From Aminobacter sp. AP02 (GTDB lineage: Bacteria; Pseudomonadota; Alphaproteobacteria; Rhizobiales; Rhizobiaceae): DNA of 64,000 nucleotides. The notes beneath the pieces are model-generated. The model saw only the letters and a program-made list of their open reading frames with translations, ran no database searches and was not told where the DNA came from. A program made the translations under genes and the position numbers. Positions 43,390-53,032 of the stretch are shown in pieces. The stretch lies in contig NZ_QGGX01000004.1 in NCBI RefSeq assembly GCF_003148805.1, positions 186,001 to 250,000 of the forward strand, read 5' to 3'. Each line of letters starts with the position of its first letter. The stretch's first letter is position 1.

Positions 43390-44478
43390 TTACTGAACTT
43401 CGAAGGTCGGCTTGAACCAGGCCGGGGCGAGGCTGCGCTCCAGGTCAAGTGACTGGACATTGGTCCGATCGATCACTTCGACCGGCGGTCCGACATGGCG
43501 GTAGCGCAGCGTGCCCTCGATCGCCCGGATGGCCTGGTCGATAGCGATGCGTCCTTGCAGTGGCGGCGAGTCCGTAGGTGCTGCCACCACCTTGCCCCTG
43601 ATGATCTCCCTGTAGGTGCCGTGCGTGAAGTAGTCGGCCAGGATCTGGACATGGTTCGCCCTGCCTTGCGCCCTCAAAATGCTGACCGCAGCGTCGGCGG
43701 TTGGGGCGCTGCCGACGATGTAGTCGATGTCGGGTTCGGCCTCGAGCAGTTCTTCGATCAGCAGCAGCTGTATCTCGACGCCGGTGTCGCCCCATTTGAC
43801 GGCAGCGATGTTTGCAGAACTCTGCTTCAGTGCGCGTTGGAAACCGGTTTCCACGAACTTGACCCAGCCTGCGCCCTTGGGTCCCGGGAACCATGCCACC
43901 TTGACCGGCATCGATCCGGTCGGGTGGAGGCGAGCGAGATAGGCGCCGATCGACTGGCCCATCTCTTCCCACGAAACGCCGGTCTTCGCCGCAATGCCAG
44001 CGTCATCGATATCGTTCACTGTAGCGATCACCGGGATGCGCTGGGCGATTTCCTTGATTGTCGGCGTCAGGCCTTCATAAGAAACCGTGCCGACAATGAG
44101 CGCATCGGCGTTGGCGCTGCAGGTGCGAATCTGCTCGATCTGGCGATCGACATTCGGATATCCGCCTGCCTCGACGACGGTCAGCTTGACGCCCGCCGAG
44201 CGCGCCTGCTCAACCATGCCGTAGTTGACGCTGACCCAGTACGAATCCTTGAGATGCGGGTAGGAGGCACAAATGCGCCAGGACTTGGCGGCCTTGCCAA
44301 CAGGTTCGTAGTCAATGGTGGTTGGTTGCCGCGAATAGTCGAAAGGCGGTTCCCAGGCATTCAGTTTCCAGGTCACCGCCGTGTCCGCAGCCGTGGCATC
44401 ATGGCAGGCGAGGGGCGCCAGAAAGGCAGCGGAAAACAGGCCCAGCCATAGGCTACTAACGCGAGATTTCATCGCCAT
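43390..44478 (-). CDS. torT: TMAO sensor protein TorT (periplasmic)
   Basis: A 362-residue periplasmic binding protein of the TorT family (peripla_BP fold). Signal peptide about residues 1-31 (LGLFSAAFLAPLACHDATAA). Family segments are WRICASYPHLKDSYWVSVNYGMVEQA, TCSANADALIVGTVSYEGL and ILADYFTHGTYREIIRGKV. TorT presents trimethylamine N-oxide to the TorS kinase. Divergent from torS with 47 bp between. A Cys at about residue 25 does not sit in a good lipobox. Confidence 0.9.
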   Translation of the reverse strand: MAMKSRVSSLWLGLFSAAFLAPLACHDATAADTAVTWKLNAWEPPFDYSRQPTTIDYEPVGKAAKSWRICASYPHLKDSYWVSVNYGMVEQARSAGVKLTVVEAGGYPNVDRQIEQIRTCSANADALIVGTVSYEGLTPTIKEIAQRIPVIATVNDIDDAGIAAKTGVSWEEMGQSIGAYLARLHPTGSMPVKVAWFPGPKGAGWVKFVETGFQRALKQSSANIAAVKWGDTGVEIQLLLIEELLEAEPDIDYIVGSAPTADAAVSILRAQGRANHVQILADYFTHGTYREIIRGKVVAAPTDSPPLQGRIAIDQAIRAIEGTLRYRHVGPPVEVIDRTNVQSLDLERSLAPAWFKPTFEVQ

Positions 44479-44505
44479 ACGCTAGACAGCTTACGTTGGC
44501 AGCGC

Positions 44506-44517
44506 AAACCATGGTTT
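44506..44517. promoter_or_regulatory. Palindrome in the torT-torS gap
   Basis: AAACCATGGTTT is a perfect 12-bp palindrome in the 47-bp gap between divergent torT and torS, followed by a second AACCATG that contains the torS start codon. It could be an operator for both genes. It does not resemble the E. coli TorR box. Confidence 0.35.
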
Positions 44518-44525
44518 AATGAACC

Positions 44526-47453
44526 ATGCTTCATAGGTTCGGCATCGGCGGGAGGCTGTTCCTCGCCTTCCTGTGCATCACTGGCTTGTCTGTGACATCC
44601 GGCGTCGTGAGCTGGCTGATCCTGCGCAACATTGCCGATGCCCAGGCCGTGGTGAACGCACAGGCGCTGCCGGCCGTCGCCGCCACCCAGCGCACCGCAG
44701 AACTCAGCGCCAAGCTGATCGCCACGGCACCCGCCCTTGCGGCTGTACGCTCGCGCGACGAGTTGCAGGCCGAGCAGGCCAAGCTCGCCACGCTATCGCA
44801 GGAAATCGTCAAGTCGTTGGCCGAGGTCCAGCGCCTCTCTATCGACCCCGAACTCGTAGAAGCCTTTGCCGGGTCGGTCGAAAAGATGCTGGCGAACCTC
44901 AAGCAAAACAACGACCTGGTCCGGCAGCGGCTGGAAGAGGACAAGGCATATCGAGAAGGTGCCGAAGCGGCAGCAACGGCGGCCCAGTCGATTCTGCTGC
45001 TGTCTGAAACCTTGATTTCCAACGCGTCTGCCGGTGCATCGGCGGTGACGGCGAGTCTCTACGGCCTGATCGGCGATCCCGGCCGCCGCGAGGACGCCTA
45101 TACCGCGCTTGACAGGCTGATCGAGCACGACATCTATCTCATGGAGCGGATGTACGAGCTTCGCCACCGAAGCGCCCAGGTCAGCCTGTTGATCAACAGG
45201 TTGAGCCGTGCTGAATCGAAGGCCGAGATCAATGAGATCAGCGGCATCTTCCACGATCATGTGAAGGTCATAAGACGGCGTATCTTGAGCATTGACGACC
45301 CGGTGCGCCGCAAGCAGGGCGTGGAGTTCTTCCGCGCCATCGAGGCAGCTGCCGGCGACGTGCCGGTCGCGGGCTCGATCTTCGGCCGTCGCCAGCATGT
45401 TGTCGATCTGGCCGGCAACCTCGATGACATGGCGCAAGCCAATAGCGAGCTTGCCGTGACGCAGAACCAGGTTGCGCGGAACATTCTCGACCGCTCCGAC
45501 GAATTTGCCAGGACTACGGCCGAACGTGCCGACAACGCCGTTCGCATCGGCGTCATGGTGCTCGTCGTGACACTGCTTGGTGCAATCCTCGCCTCGGGCG
45601 CCATCGTTTGGTTCTATGTCGAGCGCAATCTTGTGCGCCGTCTCAGCGGCCTATCGCGCGCCATGCAGCGCCTGACGGCAGGCGACCTTGACGTCACTGT
45701 CACCGACACCGGCGACGACGAATTGCGCACCATGGCCATTGCCGTCAACCAGTTCCGCGACGAGTCGCGGCGGCGGCTCGAGTTGGAACAAGAACGCGAG
45801 CGCATCACCGACGAACTCAGGCGTCATCGCGAAGAACTGCAGCAACTGGTCGAAGAGCAGACGGAGCAGATCAGGCTGGTCAACAAACGCTTGCGTCAGG
45901 AGGCTATCGACCATGGCGAAGCACGCGCCCGGGCCGAACAGGCCAGCAGCGCCAAGTCGGCCTTTCTTGCCACGATGAGCCACGAGATACGCACGCCGAT
46001 GACGGGCATGCTGGGCATGATGCGCCTCCTTTCCGACACCAGGCTGGGTCCCAAGCAACGCGAGCACCTGTCGGTCGCGGCGAGTTCAGGCGAGGCATTG
46101 CTCGGCATCTTGAACGCCATCCTCGATTACTCGAAGGTCGAGTCGGGCAATGTCGAGATCGAAAAGGTCGATTTCGACCTTTCGGAACTGGTTGCCGGTG
46201 TCGTTACCTTCATGCGGCCGATGGCGGCTGAAAAGGGTCTCGATCTCAGACTCAAAATCGATCCAAAGCTTGGAGGAGCGTTTACCGCCGACGCGGGCAA
46301 GATACGTCAGATCCTGTTCAATCTGGTGAGCAACGCGATCAAGTTCACCGAACATGGCCACGTTGTGGTTGCGGTCGAGGTCGTCGGCCATCGCAAGACG
46401 GTTCAAAATGTTCGCCTGGCCGTTTCGGATACCGGTATCGGTATCTCGACGGAACGCCAGGAAGATATCTTCCAGGCGTTTGCCCAGATGGATGTCTCGA
46501 TCACCCGACGTTTCGGCGGAACCGGATTGGGACTGGCCATCAGCCGTGAATTTGCCCGCCTGCTTGGCGCAGAGCTCGCAGTCAGCTCGCAGCCGGGCAA
46601 GGGCAGCGTTTTCGCATTTGAGATCCCATTGGATAGGTCACTGAGCCCGGGCCCTTCCAAGCAAAGGAGTCGGCGAGCGCGCAAGCCCACCACATTGCCA
46701 CGCGCTATCCTGGTGGTCGAGGACGACGATGCGACACGATTGGTCTCGACGACGCTGCTGTCCAAGGCTGGCCACCGGGTAGTGGCGGTAAGTTCGGGTT
46801 ATCTGGCACTCAAGGCGATTGCAGAGTTCAGGCCAGATCTTGTGGTCATGGACGTCAGCCTGCCCGGCATCGACGGCATCGAGACGATGAGACGGCTACG
46901 CGCCGCACTCTCCGCGCCCGATCTGCCTGTCGTGGCGATGTCAGCGCATGTGTTCAAGACCGACATCGACCGCTATCTTGATGCGGGTGTCACTGCCTTT
47001 GTCGCTAAGCCGATCGTCCATGAACAATTGCTCGATGCGATTGCGGCACTGTCCGATCAAGCCGCGCATTTTGACGCCCAATCGGTCGCGGCCCTTGATG
47101 TGGTGGCCTGCCAGGCCGATGTCGACGCTCTCGGAACCGAAACAGTGCGGCGCCTGCACCACATTGCCCATGACAGCTTGCCACGCCGTTTTCAGTCGAT
47201 GCGGGATGCGCTCAAAACTGGGGACCGGGAGGCACTGCGCGACCTTGCCCATGCCACGCGAAGCACGGCCGGTTCACTTGGGTTTCCACGTCTGTTGAAG
47301 CTGGCAGAAATGCTTGAGGAGGCCGTAGAGCACGCGCCGTTGCGCGAGCTGCAGAAATTGGTCAACGCGTCCGAGCAGGCCTTCGGCGAGGGCTCGCAGC
47401 AATGGCAGAAAATGCTGGGAGAGATGGTCGATCCAGCAGCTTCGGCACGGTGA
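44526..47453 (+). CDS. torS: Hybrid sensor histidine kinase TorS
   Basis: A 975-residue tripartite sensor. A first membrane span at about residues 10-35 and a second at about 335-360 enclose a helical periplasmic domain. HAMP follows at about 360-415, with a coiled coil after it. HisKA carries H486 in [12 protein letters not shown], and the HATPase contains [18 protein letters not shown] and [12 protein letters not shown]. The receiver has D776 ([12 protein letters not shown]), and a C-terminal HPt domain has H909 ([11 protein letters not shown]). It relays phosphate to TorR. Its partners torT and torR flank it. Confidence 0.95.
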   Translation: MLHRFGIGGRLFLAFLCITGLSVTSGVVSWLILRNIADAQAVVNAQALPAVAATQRTAELSAKLIATAPALAAVRSRDELQAEQAKLATLSQEIVKSLAEVQRLSIDPELVEAFAGSVEKMLANLKQNNDLVRQRLEEDKAYREGAEAAATAAQSILLLSETLISNASAGASAVTASLYGLIGDPGRREDAYTALDRLIEHDIYLMERMYELRHRSAQVSLLINRLSRAESKAEINEISGIFHDHVKVIRRRILSIDDPVRRKQGVEFFRAIEAAAGDVPVAGSIFGRRQHVVDLAGNLDDMAQANSELAVTQNQVARNILDRSDEFARTTAERADNAVRIGVMVLVVTLLGAILASGAIVWFYVERNLVRRLSGLSRAMQRLTAGDLDVTVTDTGDDELRTMAIAVNQFRDESRRRLELEQERERITDELRRHREELQQLVEEQTEQIRLVNKRLRQEAIDHGEARARAEQASSAKSAFLATMSHEIRTPMTGMLGMMRLLSDTRLGPKQREHLSVAASSGEALLGILNAILDYSKVESGNVEIEKVDFDLSELVAGVVTFMRPMAAEKGLDLRLKIDPKLGGAFTADAGKIRQILFNLVSNAIKFTEHGHVVVAVEVVGHRKTVQNVRLAVSDTGIGISTERQEDIFQAFAQMDVSITRRFGGTGLGLAISREFARLLGAELAVSSQPGKGSVFAFEIPLDRSLSPGPSKQRSRRARKPTTLPRAILVVEDDDATRLVSTTLLSKAGHRVVAVSSGYLALKAIAEFRPDLVVMDVSLPGIDGIETMRRLRAALSAPDLPVVAMSAHVFKTDIDRYLDAGVTAFVAKPIVHEQLLDAIAALSDQAAHFDAQSVAALDVVACQADVDALGTETVRRLHHIAHDSLPRRFQSMRDALKTGDREALRDLAHATRSTAGSLGFPRLLKLAEMLEEAVEHAPLRELQKLVNASEQAFGEGSQQWQKMLGEMVDPAASAR

Positions 47454-47459
47454 TTTCCG

Positions 47460-48194
47460 TCAAAAAGCCATCGCCCCATGTGCCGGCTGGCTGGCGTCGG
47501 GGGCGAAGAAATAGCCTTCGCCATGGGCCGTGACGATGATGCGCGGCGCGCGCGGGTTGTCGTTCAGTTTTTGCCTTAGCCGTCTCACGAGCACATCGAC
47601 CGTGCGGTCGCTGGCGTCCCACTCGCGCCGCGAAATCTCGTGCAACAAGCGCTCGCGTGACAACACCTGACCGGGATTTGCGGTCAGCACTGACAGAAGC
47701 TTGAATTCCGCGCCCGTCAACTCGACGAACGTTCCATCGGTAGCCTGTAGTGTGCGGCGCGACACTTCGAGCGTCCAGCCGTAAAAATGGCGTGGGCCTA
47801 CCGTGACGCCAATTTGGCGGCCCTTGCCGACTCGGCGGAGCAGGCCTTTCACCCTGGCAAGCAGCTCGCGATGCTCGACGGGCTTCGTGACATAGTCATC
47901 GGCCCCGATTTCGAGCCCTACGATGCGGTCGACCGTATCGGTCCTGCCGGTGACCAAAATGATACCGACGTCGGAGCGCTCACGCTGCTCACGGGTGAGC
48001 TTGAGGCCATCCTCGCCCGGCAGGTTGATGTCGATCATCAGCAGATCGGCAGGGTAACGCCCCATGATGGAACGCATCTGTTCGCCATCCCCCGCCTCAC
48101 TGACCTTGTAGCCTTCGGCCAGGAAATAACCCGCGAGCTTAGCCCTTGTGACCGGATCATCCTCCACGATCACGATGTGATGTTGAGCCCGCAT
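47460..48194 (-). CDS. torR: Response regulator TorR (OmpR family)
   Basis: A 244-residue OmpR/PhoB-type regulator. Receiver: EDD near residue 11, D55 in MIDINLPGEDG, and GADDYVTKP. Winged helix: LTGAEFKLLSVLTANPGQVLSRERLL and RTVDVLVRRLRQKLNDNPRAPRIIVTAHGEGYFF. It converges on torS with 6 bp between the ends and is divergent from the TMAO-type importer genes. GGGAGG precedes the start. In enterobacteria TorR activates torCAD; here the nearest possible target is the importer. Confidence 0.94.
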   Translation of the reverse strand: MRAQHHIVIVEDDPVTRAKLAGYFLAEGYKVSEAGDGEQMRSIMGRYPADLLMIDINLPGEDGLKLTREQRERSDVGIILVTGRTDTVDRIVGLEIGADDYVTKPVEHRELLARVKGLLRRVGKGRQIGVTVGPRHFYGWTLEVSRRTLQATDGTFVELTGAEFKLLSVLTANPGQVLSRERLLHEISRREWDASDRTVDVLVRRLRQKLNDNPRAPRIIVTAHGEGYFFAPDASQPAHGAMAF

Positions 48195-48384
48195 GCCATT
48201 TTATCCTCCCACGTCTTGTTAACATATTTTCACAATTCAGGCCACGACTTTTACACCCCGCCCGACACCGGTTCACTTCTCCCCGCTATGTTTGCAGGGC
48301 TGGAGCGGAAAAGGCACAGGCCCGCAGAGGCTGACATCCGAAACTCCACGGGAACGATCGCAACACAAAACAATGGGAGCTTCA
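48195..48384. promoter_or_regulatory. Divergent promoter region torR / tmoX
   Basis: 190 bp between divergent torR and the importer operon. It contains an AT-rich stretch with GTTAACATAT at about 48219-48230. It shares CATAT with the E. coli TorR box but only about six of ten bases overall. It is likely the regulated promoter, by position. Confidence 0.4.
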
Positions 48385-49338
48385 ATGAGCAAGTTCACGA
48401 AGTCTGCGAGCATGGCCGCGATTTTGGCATTCGCGACAGGCTCGGCTTTCGCCGAGGATTCCACTGACGTCATCAAAATTCCGACCCACAACTGGTCCAG
48501 CCAGATTGTCGGCGCCCACATCGTGGGCAAGTTGCTCGAAAAGGGCGGCGCCAAGGTCGAATACGTTTCCGCAGACAGTCAGGTAGTCTACACAGCACTT
48601 TGCGAAGGTGACGTCAGTCTTGTGCATGAGGTCTGGGAAGGCGCCTTCGGCGTCGCGTTCCAGAAGGTGGTCAAGGAAGGCTGCGTCGTTGACGCGGCTA
48701 CTCATGACGCCAAGACGCGCGAGGAGTGGTGGTACCCAACCTATGTCGAGGAGGTCTGTCCGGGCCTGCCGGCATGGGAAGCTTTGAACGCCTGCGCCGA
48801 CAAGTTTGCCACCGCCGAAACCGCGCCGAAGGGACGATTCCTTGGCGGTCCTGTGGACTGGCTCAAGCATGACGCCGAACGCGTCGAAGCACTGGGCATG
48901 AATTTCGAAGTGGTCAATGCCGGTTCGGCAGCCGCGCTGTGGGCCGAGCTCGATTCCGCCTTCAAGCGCAAGGAACCGATCGTTCTTTTCAACTGGACGC
49001 CGAATTTCGTCGAAGCGCTGTATGACGGCAAGTTCGTCGAGTTTCCGGCCTTTGATCCCAAGTGCAAGGACGATCCGGCCTGGGGCTCCAACAAGGAGCT
49101 GAGCTACGACTGCGGCAATCCGAAAGACGGTTATCTGAAGATCGCCGCGTGGAAGGAATTCCCCACCAAATGGCCCAAGGCCTATGCGATCCTGCGGAAG
49201 ATCAACTTCTCCAACATGGACATCGCGGTTCAGGCCAAGCTGGCGGACATCGACAACATGGAGCCCGAAGAGGCCGCCGACAAATGGTTGGCCGACAACG
49301 AAGGGCGTTGGAAGACCTGGCTGGGTTCGGGTAGCTAA
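48385..49338 (+). CDS. tmoX: Betaine/TMAO-type ABC transporter substrate-binding protein (TmoX-like)
   Basis: A 317-residue OpuAC-family periplasmic protein. Signal peptide about residues 1-24 (MSKFTKSAS then AFATGSAFA). The aromatic-rich ligand segments THNWSSQIVGAHIVG, EEWWYPTYVEEV and LFNWTPNFVEALYDG agree with quaternary-amine binding proteins. The start at 48385 follows GGGAGC. Its position next to TorTSR makes TMAO the preferred ligand guess (TmoX family), though glycine betaine, choline or carnitine remain possible. Confidence 0.85.
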   Translation: MSKFTKSASMAAILAFATGSAFAEDSTDVIKIPTHNWSSQIVGAHIVGKLLEKGGAKVEYVSADSQVVYTALCEGDVSLVHEVWEGAFGVAFQKVVKEGCVVDAATHDAKTREEWWYPTYVEEVCPGLPAWEALNACADKFATAETAPKGRFLGGPVDWLKHDAERVEALGMNFEVVNAGSAAALWAELDSAFKRKEPIVLFNWTPNFVEALYDGKFVEFPAFDPKCKDDPAWGSNKELSYDCGNPKDGYLKIAAWKEFPTKWPKAYAILRKINFSNMDIAVQAKLADIDNMEPEEAADKWLADNEGRWKTWLGSGS

Positions 49339-49440
49339 CTCCTCCATCGACAGGTCGTAGCGTCGTGGCGCTTGCGCAGAGCAGGCGTCACTTCGCTCGC
49401 ACGCACCCATCGGCCACCTTGGCGAGAGGCAAAACTCGAC

Positions 49441-50469
49441 ATGACCGAAGCAAAAATCGCATGCCGCAACCTTTGGAAACTCTACGGCTCTGATCCGGCC
49501 GGCTTCCTGCGCCGGCACGGCGGCAATCCTTCGATCGACACCATCAGGGCCGAGGGCTATGTTCCTGCCGTCCGCGACGTCTCCTTTGAGGTGATGCCGG
49601 GAGAAATCCTTGTCGTCATGGGCCTGTCAGGCTCCGGCAAATCGACCTTGCTGCGTTGCCTTGCACGGTTGATCGAACCAACCGCCGGCGAAGTGATGTT
49701 CGAGGGCAGCGATATCCTTGCTGCTTCTGAGCGAGAACTGATCGATCTCAGGCGTCACAAGATGGGAATGGTGTTTCAGCATTTCGCGCTATTGCCGCAT
49801 CGCACAGTGCTCGACAATGTCGCGTTTCCGCTACAGGTTCGAGGCACCGACCGGCAGAAGCGCGAGCTGCGTGCTCGCGAAGTGATTGAACTTGTCGGCC
49901 TAAAGGGCCGTGAGGGTTACTATCCACGCGAGCTCTCGGGTGGCCAGCAGCAGCGTGTAGGTATTGCCCGCTCGCTCGCCGTCGGCCCGGATGTGTGGTT
50001 CCTCGATGAGCCCTTCTCGGCGCTCGACCCCTTGATCCGCCGCGAAATGCAAGACGAGTTCCTGCGCCTGCAAAGGGTCCTCAACAAGACCATCGTCTTC
50101 ATCACCCACGACTTCGACGAAGCCATCCGTGTCGCCGACAGGATCGCCATCATGAAGGATGGCGTCGTCGAACAACTCGGCACCGCCGAAGAACTGATAA
50201 CGTGCCCGGCAACGCCTTATGTCGCCGAGTTCACGCGCAACGTATCTCACGATCGCCTGCTGTCCGTGCGCGCATTCATGGCGCCCGCATCCTCCCGCAA
50301 GCCGGACGCTGCAGCCATCCAGGCGCAGGCGTTGCTCGCCAGCGTTGCCCGTCAGGTGCTGACGTCGGAGCGGCCTGTCGACGTTGTCGACGACGCCGGT
50401 GCGCTGGTCGGCACGCTCAGCCGCGACAGCCTGATCGACGCGCTCTACGGCAAGGAGGAGCACGCATGA
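49441..50469 (+). CDS. tmoW: Betaine/TMAO-type ABC transporter ATPase (TmoW/ProV-like)
   Basis: A 342-residue ATPase of the ProV/OpuAA group. It has the N-terminal NLWKLYGSDPAGFLRRHGG segment, Walker A GLSGSGKSTLLRCLARL, signature LSGGQQQRVGIARSLA and Walker B VWFLDEPFSALDPLIRREMQ. A C-terminal half after DRIAIMKDG (residues 245-342) is a single divergent CBS-like region. The start ATG at 49441 is 102 bp after tmoX; the frame is open from 49372. It overlaps tmoV by ATGA. Confidence 0.9.
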   Translation: MTEAKIACRNLWKLYGSDPAGFLRRHGGNPSIDTIRAEGYVPAVRDVSFEVMPGEILVVMGLSGSGKSTLLRCLARLIEPTAGEVMFEGSDILAASERELIDLRRHKMGMVFQHFALLPHRTVLDNVAFPLQVRGTDRQKRELRAREVIELVGLKGREGYYPRELSGGQQQRVGIARSLAVGPDVWFLDEPFSALDPLIRREMQDEFLRLQRVLNKTIVFITHDFDEAIRVADRIAIMKDGVVEQLGTAEELITCPATPYVAEFTRNVSHDRLLSVRAFMAPASSRKPDAAAIQAQALLASVARQVLTSERPVDVVDDAGALVGTLSRDSLIDALYGKEEHA

Positions 50470-52457
50470 GCGCCGCGACTCTGACTCGTCACGAAGAAAT
50501 CGAACCGCAAAGGCAGCTTGCCTCGGTGACCAAGCCGCTGCTGGTCGTGCTCCCTTTTGTCGTCCTGCTGCTTGCCGCCTCGCTGCTGCCCGACTGGGCG
50601 GTGCAGGTGCCCAAGGGCTGGACGATCCCCTTCGTCGACTGGGCGAATACGGTGATCGAGCACTTGCGCGACGACGCGATCTTCGGGCTGTTTTCGTTCC
50701 GAGACCTGACGCGGGCGATCGCCGAGATGATCACGTTGCCGTTGGCCTTCGTTGAGGGTCTGCTGGTCGCCGGTTTCCCTAACATCGGCGTCGCCGCCAT
50801 GCCCTGGGTGATGACCGCCGGTCTCTCCGGCGTGCTCGGCTGGTACCTGAGAGACTGGCGCCTTGGCGCGCTCGCCGCCGGCTGCGTCGCCTATATGGCG
50901 ATCTTCGGCAAATGGGAGTTGTCGATGATCACCTTGTCGGTGGTGCTTGTCGCGGCCCCCATCGCGGGCCTCATCGGTTTCGGCATCGGCATTCTCGCAG
51001 TCAAAAAGCAGTGGTTCGAAGCGCTCATCGTGCCATTCCTTAACGTACTGCAGTCGCTGCCGCATTTTTCCTACCTGATCCCGATCGCCGTGTTTATCGG
51101 CGTCGGCCACAAGGCCGGCGCGATCGCGACAGTCATCTTCGCCATCCCGCCGATGGCCCGCCTCACCATTCTCGGCCTCAATGGCGTTGCCGAGGAAGTT
51201 CGCGAGGCAGGCAAGATGGCCGGCTGCACCCGCTTCCAGACCTTGTGGATGGTCGAGATCCCGTCCGCCCGCCAGCCACTGCTCGTCGGCGTGAACCAGG
51301 TCATCATGCAGTGCCTTGCGATGGTCGTCATCGCCTCCTTCGTCGGCGCACGGGGCCTCGGCCATGACCTGTTGTTCCGGCTCCAGGCGCTGAAGATCGG
51401 CCAAGCGCTTGAAAGCGGCGTCGCCATCGTGCTGATGGCAATCACGCTCGACCAGCTGAGCCGGGCGGCGGCCCATAAAGAACCTGCGCACGTCTCATCC
51501 GACGCTACATTGTTGCAGCGTTTTCCGTTCCTCGCCGCTAGCGTGGCGGTCATTGCCGCTTCGCTGCTGTTGGCCACCGCAACCCCCATCGCGCAGGCCT
51601 GGCCTTCGGAACTCACCCTCAGCACGGCACCCTTTTGGGACGCGCTCGTCGATTGGGTCACGGTCACGCTCTACGATCCGCTGCAACATCTGCGCAACGC
51701 GATGCTGCTCTACGTGCTTATCCCCGTCCGCGACCTGTTCCAGAGCATTCCCTGGATAGCGATGGTGGCGCTTGTCGCGGCGGCCGGCTGGTCGCTGGGC
51801 GGTCTGCGCCTTGCGCTCACTGTCTCTGGCCTCGTGCTGTTCATCGCATTCGCCGGCTATTGGGAGCGCTCGCTGATCACCGCTTACATGGTCGCGGTCG
51901 CGGTTTTGATCTGCATCGCGATCGGCCTGCCGATCGGCATCTGGGCATCGCATAGCGAGCGCCGCACCGGCATCGCCAAGTTGTTGTGCGACACCTTTCA
52001 GACCTTCCCGTCCTTCATCTACCTGATCCCCGTCATCATGCTGTTCAAGGTTGGTGACGTCGCGGCGATTTCGGCGATCATCATCTACGCAATGATCCCG
52101 ATCGTCCGCTACACCATCTTCGGTCTGCGCAACGTTCCATCCGAAATCGTCGAGGCCGGCATCACCTCCGGCTGCACCAGGCGGCAATTATTGTGGAACA
52201 TCCGCATGCCGCTCGCGTTCCCGGAGATCATGCTCGGCATTAACCAGACGATCATGTTCGCGCTGTTCATGGTCATTATCGCGGCCTTCATCGGCACAAA
52301 GGACATCGGCCAGGAGATTTTCCGGGCCCTGACCTTCAACGATGCCGGCAAGGGCCTCGTGCTTGGTCTCTGCGTCGCCTTCATGGGTCTCACCGCCGAC
52401 CAGTTGATCACCGCCTGGGCAGCGAAACGAAAGCAGCGTCTAGGCTTGGCGTCTTGA
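50466..52457 (+). CDS. tmoV: Tandem permease of the betaine/TMAO-type importer (TmoV/ProW-like fusion)
   Basis: A 663-residue protein containing two ProW-like permease units. The first (about residues 1-330) ends with GVNQVIMQCLAMVVIASFVGARGLG. The second (about 340-663) ends with GINQTIMFALFMVIIAAFIGTKDIG. Both repeat the same ATPase-contact loops (EEVREAGKMAGCTRFQ and SEIVEAGITSGCTRRQ). One polypeptide thus probably supplies both halves of the channel. The ATG at 50466 overlaps the ATPase stop. A terminator follows at 52488. Confidence 0.9.
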   Translation: MSAATLTRHEEIEPQRQLASVTKPLLVVLPFVVLLLAASLLPDWAVQVPKGWTIPFVDWANTVIEHLRDDAIFGLFSFRDLTRAIAEMITLPLAFVEGLLVAGFPNIGVAAMPWVMTAGLSGVLGWYLRDWRLGALAAGCVAYMAIFGKWELSMITLSVVLVAAPIAGLIGFGIGILAVKKQWFEALIVPFLNVLQSLPHFSYLIPIAVFIGVGHKAGAIATVIFAIPPMARLTILGLNGVAEEVREAGKMAGCTRFQTLWMVEIPSARQPLLVGVNQVIMQCLAMVVIASFVGARGLGHDLLFRLQALKIGQALESGVAIVLMAITLDQLSRAAAHKEPAHVSSDATLLQRFPFLAASVAVIAASLLLATATPIAQAWPSELTLSTAPFWDALVDWVTVTLYDPLQHLRNAMLLYVLIPVRDLFQSIPWIAMVALVAAAGWSLGGLRLALTVSGLVLFIAFAGYWERSLITAYMVAVAVLICIAIGLPIGIWASHSERRTGIAKLLCDTFQTFPSFIYLIPVIMLFKVGDVAAISAIIIYAMIPIVRYTIFGLRNVPSEIVEAGITSGCTRRQLLWNIRMPLAFPEIMLGINQTIMFALFMVIIAAFIGTKDIGQEIFRALTFNDAGKGLVLGLCVAFMGLTADQLITAWAAKRKQRLGLAS

Positions 52458-52487
52458 GGGTCGCATCGAATACCAGCATTGGAAATG

Positions 52488-52523
52488 CGGTCCAGCGCCA
52501 GACAAGCTGGACCGTCCGTCTTT
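52488..52523 (+). terminator. Intrinsic terminator of the importer operon
   Basis: CGGTCCAGC (52488-52496) pairs perfectly with GCTGGACCG (52506-52514) and is followed by TCCGTCTTT. It lies 31 bp after the tandem permease stop. Confidence 0.75.
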
Positions 52524-52545
52524 GCCGACGCTGGTTTGAGCCATC

Positions 52546-52860
52546 TCAATCGGGATCGAGCGTGAAGAAATGCCCTGGTGGAGTTGGTTGCGGCCATTTC
52601 TTTCGCTGGCCGCCGCTTGCGTCGACGTAGCCTCGCCGGCGTTTCGCCCCCTCAATGCGCCTGAGTTCCACATCCGCCTGTTCGGAGCGGTCGAAACTCT
52701 GCATCATGGACTGCCCGCTCGTTCCTATCCGGCCCCAACGCCGGACAAGCGATGCGCCCCCGAAAAGCGTCGGCTGCACGGTCAGCCCATAGTAGCGCCG
52801 CATGTTCTTGCCCGCATCAATGCGGTGAAGGTGCAAATCGTTATCATCCTGCTTTGACAT
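52546..52860 (-). CDS. WGR domain protein
   Basis: A 104-residue stand-alone WGR domain, the nucleic-acid-associated module also found in PARPs and MolR-type proteins. The name motif is seen in SLVRRWGRIGTSGQ, preceded by RRYYGLTVQPTLFGG and followed by KRRRGYVD. Bacterial proteins of this size are of unknown role. It stands alone between the TMAO importer and the efflux locus with no operon partner. Confidence 0.85.
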   Translation of the reverse strand: MSKQDDNDLHLHRIDAGKNMRRYYGLTVQPTLFGGASLVRRWGRIGTSGQSMMQSFDRSEQADVELRRIEGAKRRRGYVDASGGQRKKWPQPTPPGHFFTLDPD

Positions 52861-52905
52861 AGGCAGGTTGTCGCTGGCCAGGGCCCGCGCCGTCCAACGA
52901 GTTTG

Positions 52906-52933
52906 TTGAATCGATCACGTAGGGTCGATTCAA
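52906..52933. repeat. 9-bp inverted repeat between WGR gene and TetR gene
   Basis: TTGAATCGA (52906-52914) and TCGATTCAA (52925-52933) form a perfect dyad with a 10-base spacer, 100 bp beyond the end of the TetR gene. It may be an operator for the WGR gene or a hairpin; no T-run marks it as a terminator. Confidence 0.35.
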
Positions 52934-53032
52934 AAAACTGATGGGCGGGTTGCGGCAATCGCCCGGGCCCCAGCGAACGGCACCGACGCCGGCGCAGCCT
53001 AAGCTTACCACTGGGCGAACCTTCGCCCCCAA

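Noticed and set aside
48219-48230. TorR box in the torR/tmoX gap
   Set aside because: Only about six of ten bases agree with CTGTTCATAT and no repeat array is seen, unlike the four boxes of the E. coli torC promoter.
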